This document shows positions 1 to 10,189 of a stretch of DNA of 64,000 nucleotides, one piece after another (the stretch's first letter is position 1; every line of letters starts with the position of its first letter). Below the pieces are notes generated by a model. That model was not told the DNA's origin and made no database searches. It worked only from the letters and a program-made list of their open reading frames with translations. Source of the stretch: Monilinia fructicola (taxonomy: Eukaryota > Ascomycota > Leotiomycetes > Helotiales > Sclerotiniaceae). The DNA lies in assembly GCA_008692225.1 (NCBI GenBank), contig VICG01000006.1, forward strand, positions 1,059,501 to 1,123,500. Direction: 5' to 3'. A program made the position numbers and the translations under genes.

Positions 1-1348
1 TGTATCTTTGGCATCTACTCAAAGCGTTTCCACCCCCGCGTACAGCATTTAGCTGGCGCTCAATGGTAACTTGAGCATTGGATAGAAGGATACTGGCGAG
101 AGATGTAAGTGGTCTTGAAATTTGGTATGAACTTGAATTGAAGGGAAAAGATGAAGAAACCTAAGAGGTGCAAGGTAAAGTTTAGTCAAGCGGTATCGGA
201 AAGTATAACGCCAATAACTTTACCAAAAGTGCCGACTCAGCTTCGTTAGCTGGGCTAATAAAAAGCGTCTACTAATTGTTAGTAGATAGTCGATTAACAG
301 TGCGCTCCAAGATTGAGGGCAACGTGAACCATACCACCTGGGCAGCTTAGGCAAAAGGAACGAATGTATGAATGGATGAATGTATAAATGAATGGATGTA
401 TGAATGGATGTATGAATGAATGTATGAATGAATGTATACATGGATGTATAAATGGATGTATGAATGGATGTATGAATGGATGTATGAATGGATGTATGTA
501 TGAATGAATGAATGAATGAATAAACGATTGAATCAATATTGAGTAATCGAATGATTGAATAACTGAAGAGGTTGGAGAGGTTGAAGAGATACTTTGAATA
601 CCTAGGTACCTAATAAGCAGTAGAAAGGGATTATTCTTCCAAAAGCCTCTTCGGGATCCAAACTAATTACGACAACTGAATGGAAGGACACTTGAATTAG
701 GGGACGAAAAATGAATAGGACATTTCTACCTACTTACCTAGGATACCCGTAGATATTCTGAAGCGTCTTTTGAATCATTTCTAGCATTTTGAGACCTTGG
801 AGACATCTCATGCTAAAAGGAATACTTCCCTCTCCCGAGTCATTCTTTCGATTGCTCAGAGAATTCCGAATTTTGGAAACCTCTGTAATGGCAGGAAATA
901 TTTTCTTCCCCTGAAGCATATTTTCAATTGTTCATAACATGTTGAACATTGGAAAGCCCTCTCGGGGGTGGCATTCATTTCCTCACCATATTCTGATCAA
1001 ATATCACTCAAGCATCATGTGGTACTGTAATCAAGATTTGTTAGACAGGATTCGGATGATTTTGCCATTGAATTAGTATCGCATTGCGATGTCTGTCTAT
1101 CTTTTTGAATAGTTGCTGATACGTACAAGCGAGATAGCAAAGCTTCCTCCATTCCTGGAAAGGTGCCATAGAACGCCGCAAAAACCAATGAACGCCTGAA
1201 ATATCCCCTTTCTAAAGTGATCGAAGAGCCCAATCTCCCAATACCATTCTTCACCATCGCAGAAATTGCTCTCAATTATCCGCCCTTAACCATCATTGCG
1301 TTGCCCAATAAACTATGCAGCTCCAGAAATACTCGTCGCACATCCGCA
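1..1348. other. Left edge, no supported gene
   Basis: Apart from the tetranucleotide repeat at about 362-526, I see no recognisable gene here. Short minus-strand open frames at 734-919 and 1015-1275 resemble no family I know and have no splice-supported extension. The stretch just right of 1275 is the 3' flank of the TFIIA small-subunit gene. Confidence 0.5.
362..526. repeat. Tetranucleotide repeat (ATGA/ATGG/ATGT)n
   Basis: Interspersed 4-base units of the form ATGA, ATGG and ATGT repeat for about 165 bases. On the minus strand this reads as an artificial (I-H-P-F/S)n peptide in several frames, so open frames here are not genes. Confidence 0.9.
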
Positions 1349-1838
1349 TTATTGAGGATCACCAGGCTTCTTGCTGTTACAACTCACGATCTTGACTTTG
1401 TCTGCCGTGACTGACTGACTGGAGTTCTCCATCTTGAAAGTCACATCCTTAATCAAAAAAGTCCAGACCTCGTCGCAGAAACGATATGTATCGAGATGTC
1501 CCTTCAGTTTGCAGTTAGCTAACATGCCTTTTCATTGTCGCATTCGACGCTGAACAATGATATTCACAAAACCCAAAGGGTATATACCTTGAAGGTCAAC
1601 CGCGCCTTGACTTTATCTGCCAATACTTCTGTAATACTCCTATCAAAGTTTGCCAATATTTTCATCGCGAGCTGAGGCTCGATACGTCGCTCGCTGATCA
1701 GATCGTCAAGGGTATCTGTGAGCGCCATGCCGATGCTATAAGCGTAATGCTTTGTCAGTAAATGTAGAAATGGTGTAGCAAAAAGGCACAGTACCTGCTA
1801 CGGCGGTAGAGCTCGTAGAAAGACTGTGGAGCCGCCAT
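1349..1838 (-). CDS. TOA2: Transcription initiation factor IIA small (gamma) subunit
   Basis: This is the small subunit of TFIIA, which binds TBP-TATA in the RNA polymerase II preinitiation complex in the nucleus. Three exons (1838-1795, 1735-1588, 1501-1349) join in frame to a 114-residue protein, the usual length for the family. The N-terminus [17 protein letters not shown] is the classic TFIIA-gamma opening, followed by a helical bundle ([16 protein letters not shown]). The C-terminal beta-barrel part contains [16 protein letters not shown]. Both introns are GT-AG and about 60-90 nt long. The start is the only ATG giving the conserved N-terminus. It is divergent from the VMA16 gene and shares a 260-bp promoter with it. 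The family assignment is close to certain from the motifs; exon borders are inferred by eye and keep frame throughout. Confidence 0.95.
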
Positions 1839-2098
1839 CTTGTATTATTACTTCTTGAGATTTGCGGTTGAAGGGGAAAAGGTGATGTCGTTGATAGTTG
1901 TTGTTTATATGGAGTGAGGCTGAAGTAAGAGGCTGATTGCGCAGTGTTTCGCGCTAGCTACGGTTGACGATTTAGGTCGCAGCTTGATGAGTGTTGCAGA
2001 CTAAACCACTCAAACCGTTGTACAGCTTCCCGAGGTCGTCAAGAACAATCAAATTACTCAATTCCCCTCAATTTGTTAAACAAGATTCTCTATAAAAG
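1839..2098. promoter_or_regulatory. Shared divergent promoter TOA2 / VMA16
   Basis: Only 260 bases separate the two divergent start codons, so both core promoters and 5' UTRs must lie here. I see no clear TATA box at a useful distance. A TATAAAAG directly abuts the VMA16 ATG, too close to act as its TATA box. Confidence 0.6.
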
Positions 2099-2907
2099 AT
2101 GAGTCTTACATATGGAATTGGTGGTGCTACCACAGCATTAGCAGTGGTCGGGGCTTGTAAGTTTTGAATGTCCGACTTGGTTTGATGATAGAGAGCTAAC
2201 AGGTGTTGGAAGATATGCTCTTTACTGGCGATGGCGAAGCTTTCAATGTAGGATTACCAAAGAGCAATCTGGGAAGAATGAGTTTTGACACCATCCATAG
2301 GTCGGACAATTTCTCGAAGAGATATCACCGTATGCGTGGGCAGATATGGGTATTGGCATGTGCATAGGATTGTCCGTTGTTGGGGCCGCATGGTACACGA
2401 CTGCTTCGACTCTCTTTATGGAATTCAGCTCACAAAGTATGTAGGGGAATTCTTATAACTGGTTCTTCGATCCTCGGTGGTGGTGTTAAAGCTCCTCGCA
2501 TTCGAACGAAGAATCTGATCTCCATCATTTTCTGCGAAGTAGTCGCCATTTACGGCGTCATTATGTCCATCGTCTTTTCCTCAAAACTGGGCCTCATGGA
2601 GAGCGAAAATCTATACTCTGCCAGCAATTACTACACTGGATATGCTCTCTTCTGGTCTGGTATAACAGTGGGAATGTGCAACTTGATATGTGGTGTTTCT
2701 GTGGGAATAAATGGTAGTGGTGCCGCCTTGGCAGATGCTGCCGATCCAAGCTTGTAAGTAAAATTGAGAGATGGATTTTATCATTAAGTGTTAATTTTAC
2801 GCAGGTTTGTCAAAATTTTAGTCATCGAGATCTTCAGTTCCGTACTAGGACTTTTCGGTCTCATCATCGGCCTTTTAGTATCATCAAAAGCACCAGACTT
2901 CGAGTAG
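2099..2907 (+). CDS. VMA16: V-type H+-ATPase proteolipid subunit c''
   Basis: This is the c'' proteolipid of the rotary membrane ring of the vacuolar proton pump. Five exons (2099-2156, 2213-2247, 2301-2392, 2445-2753, 2805-2907) give about 198 residues. Conserved stretches include [39 protein letters not shown], the proton-carrying glutamate region [13 protein letters not shown], and [16 protein letters not shown] near the end. Several hydrophobic helices are evident. The second exon must use the acceptor GGAAG|AT at 2212/2213: the nearer CAG at 2202 gives the wrong frame, whereas this one yields [11 protein letters not shown] joined to VGQFLEE, as in orthologues. Identity is very secure; the first intron acceptor is inferred from frame and homology. 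Confidence 0.95.
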
Positions 2908-3276
2908 AAATTGAGGGTTGAAGGCGGACGGGGGTCTCACGTTCTGAGGTAGAAGGAGATGTATGCGATAAGTGACTGTTGTGTACGGTGTATATCATCC
3001 AAGTGGAAGCCGATGGAAAGGCGTTCAGGTAGAAATCGATTTTAAGCATTTTTGGGTCTTAGGCAAGGACGAATTAATATTTTACTATCACCAAATGGTG
3101 GTAGCACTAGACTGTATTATCAGATTTGCCATTGTAGTAAATGGGACGCGTATCCTCTCAAATATTCAGTGTCAGAACCGCAACATTTCATGAGTATCTA
3201 GCCATCACTTAAATGCTCTATACTCTTATTGAATTAGGAAATCGCCATTCCTTATTAAGATGCTTTGCCACCGCAT
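2908..3276. other. Intergenic, convergent 3' flanks
   Basis: This is 3' flank of VMA16 and of the Q-rich unknown gene. I see no gene, repeat or RNA here. Confidence 0.5.
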
Positions 3277-3489
3277 TTATCGTAACAAAACATCTCTCAC
3301 ATCTGCTTCCACTTCCTCCATGGTCAATATGTGAGTCTTCTGATTATGCGTCGACTCTTGTATTTGCATCATCTGCTGTCGAATCTGCTGCCGCATTTGT
3401 TGCTGCATTTGCTGTTGTATCCATTTTTGTAGTACGGCCCGTTGTTGCACTATCTGCTGTTGTTTCATTATCTGCTGCCGCACCAACTG
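3277..3489 (-). other. In-frame Q-rich extension beyond a UAG stop
   Basis: Immediately after the UAG stop (3492-3490) of the upstream unknown gene the same frame stays open for about 70 codons to a TAA near 3277. It continues the same glutamine/methionine-rich composition (motifs QQQMQQQMRQQIRQQ and MKQQQIVQQ) and then an acidic end (MEEVEADVRDVLLR). It is either a readthrough extension, the true C-terminus with an error or mutation at one CAG codon, or a lost tail. Confidence 0.5.
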
Positions 3490-5040
3490 CTATTGCATCA
3501 TCTGTTGCATCAACTGTTTTTTCCTTCGTTCCCTCGTATGTTGCTGCATCTGCTGATGTTGCAAATGTTGAATGCGGTCATCTAAGCTGTGTCCAAAAGG
3601 GTGAAGCATAGGTTGGAAATTCTTATGTTCCGACTGCAAATTCTTGCTTGACCTCTGCTGATATGTACCAAAAGGCTGAATACCATCAGCTGCTCGAGAT
3701 CTTTCGGCAATTTCCTTCTGAATCTTTTCCATCCTTGAATTCGCCCTTACACCTCGAGCTTCAAATTTCTGCTCCGTCTTTAGGCCGTATGAATAAAATG
3801 TCGTTATATCCATACCTCTCTCTTTAAACCTTTCTCTATATTGGCACGGGTTAGGCTTTGTACCTTCGTTTTGCACTCGAAACCAGAGGATCGGATAGTC
3901 CATTTGAATATAGAGATTCAGAATTGGGGACATCGAGGAACTTACCGCCAGATAATTCGTAATGGTACTCCATCCTTCAACTTATTCACGACATATTGCT
4001 CATCCGCAAGTGTCAATCCAGCATGGCCATGAAAGTACTGGCTAGGTGCACCCTCTAACATTTTACCTTCATGATAGCCTCGGCTTCTCCATTGTAAAGT
4101 TGTACCATCGACCCCCTTGTCTAGTTCATACCATTGAAGCTTTGCCGGGAAGTACAGATCTTCTAATCCGTTTGGAGTATTTTGATCCTCAACCGATATT
4201 AAACCTGCGACCGTATTCCTAATATAAGGAGCAGAGATGTAGGGGTGGTGAAGTGAAGCCCTGAGTCTCCGAGCCAATAGGTTTTCTCCGATACTAGGTG
4301 TTGCTTCATCTAGAACACGTGGGAGTAAGCTTTTTTTTTCAAGGGTTTTATATGATGGAAAAGTCAATAGACTCAACTAGCGGGAGGAAACCAAGAAACA
4401 CTCAGTGCCTTAAAGGCTCAAACGGACTTTGATAGCAGGCAATGGAAAAGGGGAACAGATTCTACTAACATAGGGGACTTGGCGAATTTGCTATTTCAAA
4501 ATCAAGAATTTCTCTTGTGACACCATCATTTGGCGTAGAAGAATATTGTATTGATTGAGATGGGCTTGGATATGCGATTGGTTCAGCCAACTTCACCGCG
4601 AAGATTGAGGAAGTGAGGCCGCCAGTGCCTTCAAGAAACTCGAGGTCATTGTAGGTTCGGAATGGAACGGCTGTTGACATCTGCAAGCAATTAGCAATGT
4701 TACTTATCATTTCTATTCCGTCCAAATGATATGTAAGTTGACGGTCCTTCGATCGATGAGAATTGTTAAAGCGGGATTCAGACCATGGCGCAGTCGTACG
4801 CACCCCATATTCTTCCACACAGATCTTGCAATATCCAGAGAGTCCCATCCAGCGACATGGCCCAAAATCCAAACCATCTAGGATGCCAACTCCGATAAAA
4901 AATGCTCTAAAATTTTGTTCAGGACATGGTATCAGATAACCTGTCATGCCAGCTCTCCAGAAGACTTCGTTGCAATATTCTATGATTTCAATACCTTTAT
5001 GGCCACATTTTTGAAATCGTTGATATTCGAATTGACACAT
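3490..5040 (-). CDS. Unknown fungal protein with Cys/His-containing N-terminus and Q-rich tail
   Basis: I do not recognise the function. A consistent three-exon model (5040-4470, 4309-3956+shift to 3946, 3835-3490; i.e. exon 2 is 4309-3946) gives about 426 residues. The N-terminus MCQFEYQRFQKCGHKG resembles a small Cys/His opening seen in many uncharacterised filamentous-fungal proteins. Further cysteines follow (CNEVFW, CPEQNF, GYCKICVEEYG). The middle has an ordered-looking segment (AKLQWYELDKGVDG, GHAGLTLADEQYVVNKL). The tail is basic and Q-rich (HLQHQQMQQHTRERRKKQ). The second intron (GTAAGT to CAATATAG) is well supported by phase; the first is less certain. Q-rich coding continues in frame past the stop. 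It lies upstream of cnxE on the same strand with a separate promoter. The gene is likely real; function is not assigned. Confidence 0.6.
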
Positions 5041-5364
5041 TTTAAAGAATTCTCGCCCAAATGAAGAAATATTGTTATGGTTGTTATGGTTTTAAAAGTT
5101 CTGATGTTGAAGATTGAAGCTATTTGAGAAGAAGAGATAAAAAATCAGTTACTTCAAGGCTCTAGAACTTCGACAATCAGAATGAAATGAGGAAAGAGGT
5201 CCTTCCAAACCAGGTGAAGAGAATATTCTGAATTCACTTTCGATCCATTTCAATTAACTCCATCTGACTTAGGAGTATCCATCCATGGATATACAAACAT
5301 CGGAAATCATCTCAATGAATCAATCCATTCATTTCATTGTTAACAGACCCCCGCCGTCTACTTA
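5041..5364. other. Intergenic between two minus-strand genes
   Basis: This is 3' flank of cnxE and promoter of the unknown Q-rich gene. It is AT-rich with several short TCCAT/ATCAAT repeats. I see no gene. Confidence 0.5.
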
Positions 5365-7504
5365 CTAAATCTCATCTTCACTTCTGACTCTACTCATCAA
5401 TATCGCTTCGACCTTTGTCCCCCTCGGTAAATCCTCTGTTCCACTGGGCAAGCACAACAGAGCATTTGCACTCTTCAAGCTTCCCACTCTTGAGCTGCGC
5501 TGCATACCAGTGCTACTTGCATACAAAAGGCCATCTTTAGCGATCGTTACAATGGCTCTATGGTATTCTACTCTCTGACGATCCAAATGAAACTCGTGAG
5601 ATAAAGTTACTGGAACTTTAGGCAACCCAACAGGGGATATTCCAGAAGCTCGATGAAGAGAAGGTAGGACAAACAGATGAAGAGTGACTATGGCGGAGAC
5701 TGGGTTCCCTGGAAGAGAAAATATGACTTTAGAAACTCTTTGGTCATCATTATCCTTTACTGGTATTGTTGCGAAGGTTGTGGGCTTTCCGGGTTTCATC
5801 GAAACACGTCCAAAATGAATCGTTCCACCCAGTGATCTCTCAATAGTTGGCTTCAGAAGATCAAGTTCCCCCATTGATACACCACCCGTGGTAATTACAA
5901 CATCAACTTTTCGAAGTCCATCCCGCAGTGTTTGTTCTAGGTCTCCAGGCTTATCTCGAGCGATACCAAGATCTACGACTTCAAATCCTAAGCCTCGCAC
6001 TGCTGCCATGATTGTTGGTCTATTACAATCACGAACCTCTCCTATCCTCAGAGATCCAGGCCTGTCATGTTCGACAATTTCGTCTCCGGTGGAAAGGACG
6101 CCGACTATCGGTTTCTTGTAAACAGTGACTTCCGCTCTGCCAATAGATGTGAGAAGACCGAGTTCACCACCGTTGGCAGATATTTCTTCTCCTTTGTGCA
6201 TTATGACAGACCCGACTTTGATATCACTACCAACTTCTCTAACATTCTCACCAGGTTTAACGCCATCAGCCAGTATCTCGACTTCTTTCTCCTCTTTACC
6301 ATCCTCAGTCATCGTTTTTAGTATAGTGTCTTCTACCATTACCACAGAAGTAGCTCCAGGTGGAAGGGGTGCACCAGTTGTAATGCGCGCAATCTGACCT
6401 TCTTGCAGAAGAGGATGCTCACCCGCGGTGGCATGAGAAATTGAAGCAACGGGGAAAATGCCTTTATTAGATTTACCTTCTGTAGCGATAACTGCATATC
6501 CATCTACAATACTGGCACGATATGCTGGGACAGCTTCATTCGCTGTAACGTCTTCCGCCAGCACAAATCCTACAAGATCTCCATTTACGCCCACATTCAC
6601 AGGTTGAGGTAGAGGCGTATGCGTATCAATCAGTTTCAGAGCTTCATCGACAGACAACATGGGATAAGGCGATGAACGACTGCGTCGTGTTGGACCAAGA
6701 GCGGGATCATTTGAGAGGGGATTTTCATCGGGCGTAGTATGCCTAACGGGAATTGCATGTCCATGGCTATGACCGTGACTATGGCCATGGCTATGGGAGT
6801 GACTATGGGAATGATCGTGGCTATGTGAATGTGCTGGCCGAGAAGCACCTGTAGAGCTAACACCGGCTTCCTTTTCAAGCTTCTTCACACCTCCCGCATG
6901 GAGTACTCGGGAATCGGCTCCCGCAGCCTGTAAGCAAGCATGTGGTAAAAGCTTCAAAACTGAATGAAGATTCTCTTTCGCTCCTTTGGGCGATCCTGGT
7001 AATGTGATTATGATTGTCTTATTACGAACACCAGCCACAGGACGTGACATGAGAGCAACTATTAACAGTTAATTAACTACTGGTACTCATGAATCTGTGA
7101 TATACTTACAAGGAGTGACTGCCAACGAAGCCGCAAGCATTCCATGGACAAGTCCCGGAGCTTGCTTGTGTAAGAGGGGCGTAATCGCCTATAGTAGGCA
7201 TTTAGAATGTGCATCATGCTTTGGGAAGCTGAATTACCTCGGGAGTATTATCTGAGACAGCAAACCCAGTTCCGCCAGTAGTAACCACCACGTTCACAGT
7301 ATTTTCTTGATCCGTCCAAGCCATCACACTTCTTTGGATATCCGTCACATTATCACTCACGATCTTCGTTTCTATGACTTCCCATTGGCCGTTTGTCTCC
7401 TCAAATACACCTTTTAAAACAGGTCCCGAGGAGTCGGTTGATGCATCTTTGGCGGCGGTAGTTGATACAATGAGTATCGCTGCTTTCAGACTTGATCTAT
7501 CCAT
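5365..7504 (-). CDS. cnxE: Molybdopterin adenylyltransferase / molybdenum insertase fusion (gephyrin/Cnx1 type)
   Basis: It catalyses the last two steps of molybdenum cofactor synthesis: adenylation of molybdopterin (MogA-like domain) and molybdate insertion (MoeA-like domain), in the cytosol. The cofactor serves nitrate reductase and other molybdoenzymes. Three exons (7504-7238, 7188-7110, 7058-5365) give about 679 residues. The N-terminal MogA part shows VVTTGGTGFAVSDNTPE and IIITLPGSPKGAKENL. A His-rich linker of (HSHSHG)-like repeats lies at residues about 190-215. The MoeA part shows AYRASIVDGYAV, ITTGAPLPPGATSVVMVEDT, VITTGGVSMGELDLL and FSLPGNPVSAIVT. The order MogA-MoeA is that of fungal CnxE and gephyrin, opposite to plant Cnx1. 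The start ATG at 7504 opens the conserved N-terminal fold. It diverges from POP5 across 229 bp. Confidence 0.95.
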
Positions 7505-7733
7505 TTTCAACTATCTTGTCGAGTGGGTTGAGGTTCCAGTCATCTCTTCCCTAACCGGTTACCCATGCACACAACTCGGTACTGTACTGTAGCTCGGAGT
7601 CTCCAGCTCCCCACTAGTTCTAACCTTATCCGATCCGGTTCAGAGCCGACGTCACAAGGAATCGCGTCTCCCGAACTTTTTTTTCCCCGTCGCAGCGCGT
7701 TTCAATTCAATCACAAGTTAATGCTGAACAATC
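7505..7733. promoter_or_regulatory. Shared divergent promoter cnxE / POP5
   Basis: A 229-base region separates the two start codons. It contains GACGTCAC at about 7648-7655, a CRE/ATF-like palindromic core, and a T-rich run before the POP5 start. Function of the motif is inference only. Confidence 0.5.
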
Positions 7734-8386
7734 ATGGTACGAATCAAGAACCGATACCTTTTGGTCAATATCCTGTACCCGGAACTGGAAAAGAATTCGG
7801 GTAGCAAGGACAAACTACCGGATGTAGTGCTCTTCAATCAACCGACTAATGATGCGCTGAATGCCCGCGCCTTACTGAGGGGAATTCAGATGGAAGTTGC
7901 GAATCTCTTTGGTGATTACGGGAGTGGCGCGATTGCGGATAGTATTGCTGGTCTGTTCTTTCTTTTCTTGCACATTTCCCATGAGGAAGACTCGTTCTTG
8001 TGGATGGATGCTGATAGGATTGGAATGCAGTAAAATATTTGTCATCAGCAACATCGACATTCATTCTACGGGTTTCACGAGAGCATTACAGGGTTGTTTG
8101 GGCGGCATTATCGCTGATGAACAGTCTGCCTATTAAAAATGGCAAAAATTGTGTATTTCGGGTTGTGAGAGTTAGTGGGACAATTAGAAAAGCGGAAGAG
8201 GAAGCTATTAGAAGAGCAAGGGAGATGATATTAAAGGCCCGCCGAGATGTGGGAGAACAAAGCGAATCTACACTAGAAAGGATGTTTGGTGCAAAAAAGG
8301 AGACTGCAGAATCTGCGAAAGATGTCATGATGGTGGATGCGGTAGACAGTGATGAAGATGAGGAATTAAGTGATGGAAATGGATGA
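7734..8386 (+). CDS. POP5: RNase P/RNase MRP protein subunit Pop5
   Basis: This is a protein subunit of nuclear RNase P (tRNA 5' maturation) and RNase MRP (rRNA processing). Two exons (7734-7950, 8031-8386) give about 190 residues. The opening MVRIKNRYLLVNILYPE is the Pop5 signature. It is followed by LLRGIQMEVANLFGDYGSG and, after the intron, VKYLSSATSTFILRVSREHY and VWAALSLMN. The C-terminal third is a charged, acidic tail (DAVDSDEDEELSDG), common in fungal orthologues. The donor GTCTGT at 7951 is weak, but frame and homology demand it (SIA|VKYLS). The stop lies 5 bases from the stop of the convergent GPN2 gene. Confidence 0.92.
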
Positions 8387-8391
8387 GGGTA

Positions 8392-9509
8392 TCATTGATT
8401 TGTTCTAACAACCTTTACGCCCGAATCGAACGGTGCCCGAGCCATCGCCTCAAGATCGTCATCCTCCTCTGCAGCTCTCGAGTTCTCCTCCTCTTCATGC
8501 ATCTTGGATAGCTCTTCGAACTGCTTCATATCCATTCTACGATATTCTTCATCATACTCTTCCTTGCGATCAATCCATCGCTCTTGAACATCCCTGATAT
8601 CCATCGTTGTGGTACCTTCTCTCATAGCTACCTGCCACACGGTGTCGTTCGCTCCCTCCGCACCACCAAAAGCATATCCTCCAGCACGGTCTATTACTTG
8701 GAGTAGATGCATCATACTCCTTTTATCCTCCACCGCCAGAGTCTCAAATCCCACCAAACCGAAATCCTCGACTAGTTGAGTAATTGCTTTGTTTAAACCC
8801 TCGAACTTGGAGCCCTGCATTACAGACGATTCTTCCCGGAGGCTGGGGAGCAAGTGTGAAAGATCTTGGACTTCGGTGTAAAAGTCTAAGTTGAAGGGTA
8901 GGGGTGGGTAAGATGCCAATTTGTCCATTTTTGTTAAAACATTGAGATGGGGTAAATCCATCTGTAGCATTGCTCGCAGCGAGAGGATGAGGTTCGAGAT
9001 GTACAATGAAGGCAAGGTCAAGCAATAGGAATCGGATAGATGGAGAACTACAAGCTGCGCGAATATCAGCATGTTTCCTCTTTCCAAGTAAACTATGAAT
9101 GACAAGCTGAATGACGTACTCTATATCCTAATTTCTGTAGCTTGAAGAATATATTCCGGAGAGATGAATGATGTGTATAAAGTTCGACCTGGCCTGGACA
9201 ATCAAATAGTACATAATCCTCACCCAATTCCGCCAATCCTTCCTCCAGCCACTCTATATTATTTTCTAATTCCTCCAGCGCGTAGAGTACCGCCCCATTA
9301 GGACCTAAAGAATCTTCTTCCATGATGTCCTCCAGTTTGATAAAATTGCGGACATCGATGGCACAAGGGTAGCTTGTATGATCGTTGGCTGGGTCGAGAT
9401 TGACGATGGAACACTTTCTTCCTATGGCAGACATAAACTGCTGCATTCCATTACAATAGGTAGATTTCCCGGCACCAGGGGAGCCAAGTACGAGCTGTGC
9501 GAAAGGCAT
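8392..9509 (-). CDS. GPN2: GPN-loop GTPase 2
   Basis: GPN-loop GTPases help assemble RNA polymerase II and III and bring them into the nucleus. Two exons (9509-9120, 9054-8392) give about 350 residues. The G1/Walker A loop is GSPGAGKST at residues about 9-17. The diagnostic Gly-Pro-Asn loop is LGPNGAVLYALE. Walker B/G3 is VLFDCPGQVELYTHH, and G4 is LTKMDK in the second exon. The C-terminus is acidic (EEEENSRAAEEDDDLE). The intron is GTACGT-GCAG in phase 0. The ATG at 9509 puts the P-loop at the usual position. It is arranged tail to tail with POP5. Confidence 0.95.
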
Positions 9510-10189
9510 GTTGTGCAGTATGTATGTGCGTTCGTGGTATGGGTAATCCGTAGGTGGAAGGTCCAAAAATCTGCTTGGTGTCTTTATTGTAAAGAATCGC
9601 AATACTGTTTGGTTCAAATCACTCTGTGCATATATTAGGTATCCAGCAATTGCTGTTGAACGTGTAAATCTGGCATCGAAGAGGTTATGCGAAACTTGAG
9701 ACCTTATATGGTGTAGCCCTTCGCGAATCTCAAGTCACTCTTAGAACTCCCCAAAAGTTTTGTTGCACGGCTGTTTATAGTTCAAGGTTGGAACCTTTGG
9801 GAAAGGTATGAGTGTTTCTGTAGACTAATGAAGTTGGGAGGTCCGCGATCTCGAATAAAAACTGTTCAGTCGATTCCGAAAGAACTTTGATTGCGCCTGA
9901 GGAGGGGCACTTTGGGGAAAAGTCGGAAGGCTCTATGCAAGGCTGACAAACATATATAGCGGTGAGTAAAGGCAGTATTCTGACACTAAAACTATTTACA
10001 GAAACGAGGCGGCATCGATCTAAATATTTCATTTGGACCTGAATTGCTCTCGTCTCTAGAATGCGCCAGTACATGATTCTCAACACTGTCAAAACACTCT
10101 TTTGAAAAACCTGCATTTAAGAATCTAAAATACCTCACGTATACAGACTTTTCGCACTAAACTTACTAGCATTTTGATCCTCAATAACC
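9510..10189. other. Divergent intergenic GPN2 / BUB3
   Basis: About 680 bases lie between divergent starts. A 113-codon minus-strand open frame at 9775-10116 matches no family and sits where promoters are expected, so I treat it as chance. I see no repeat or RNA gene. Confidence 0.5.

Noticed and set aside
2090..2098. TATAAAAG next to the VMA16 start codon
   Set aside because: It abuts the ATG, so it cannot be the TATA box for a transcript containing that ATG.
3213..3611. Plus-strand Ala/Val/Ser-rich open frame
   Set aside because: It is the antisense of the Q-rich tail on the minus strand; CAG/CAA repeats read as Ala, Val and Leu codons.
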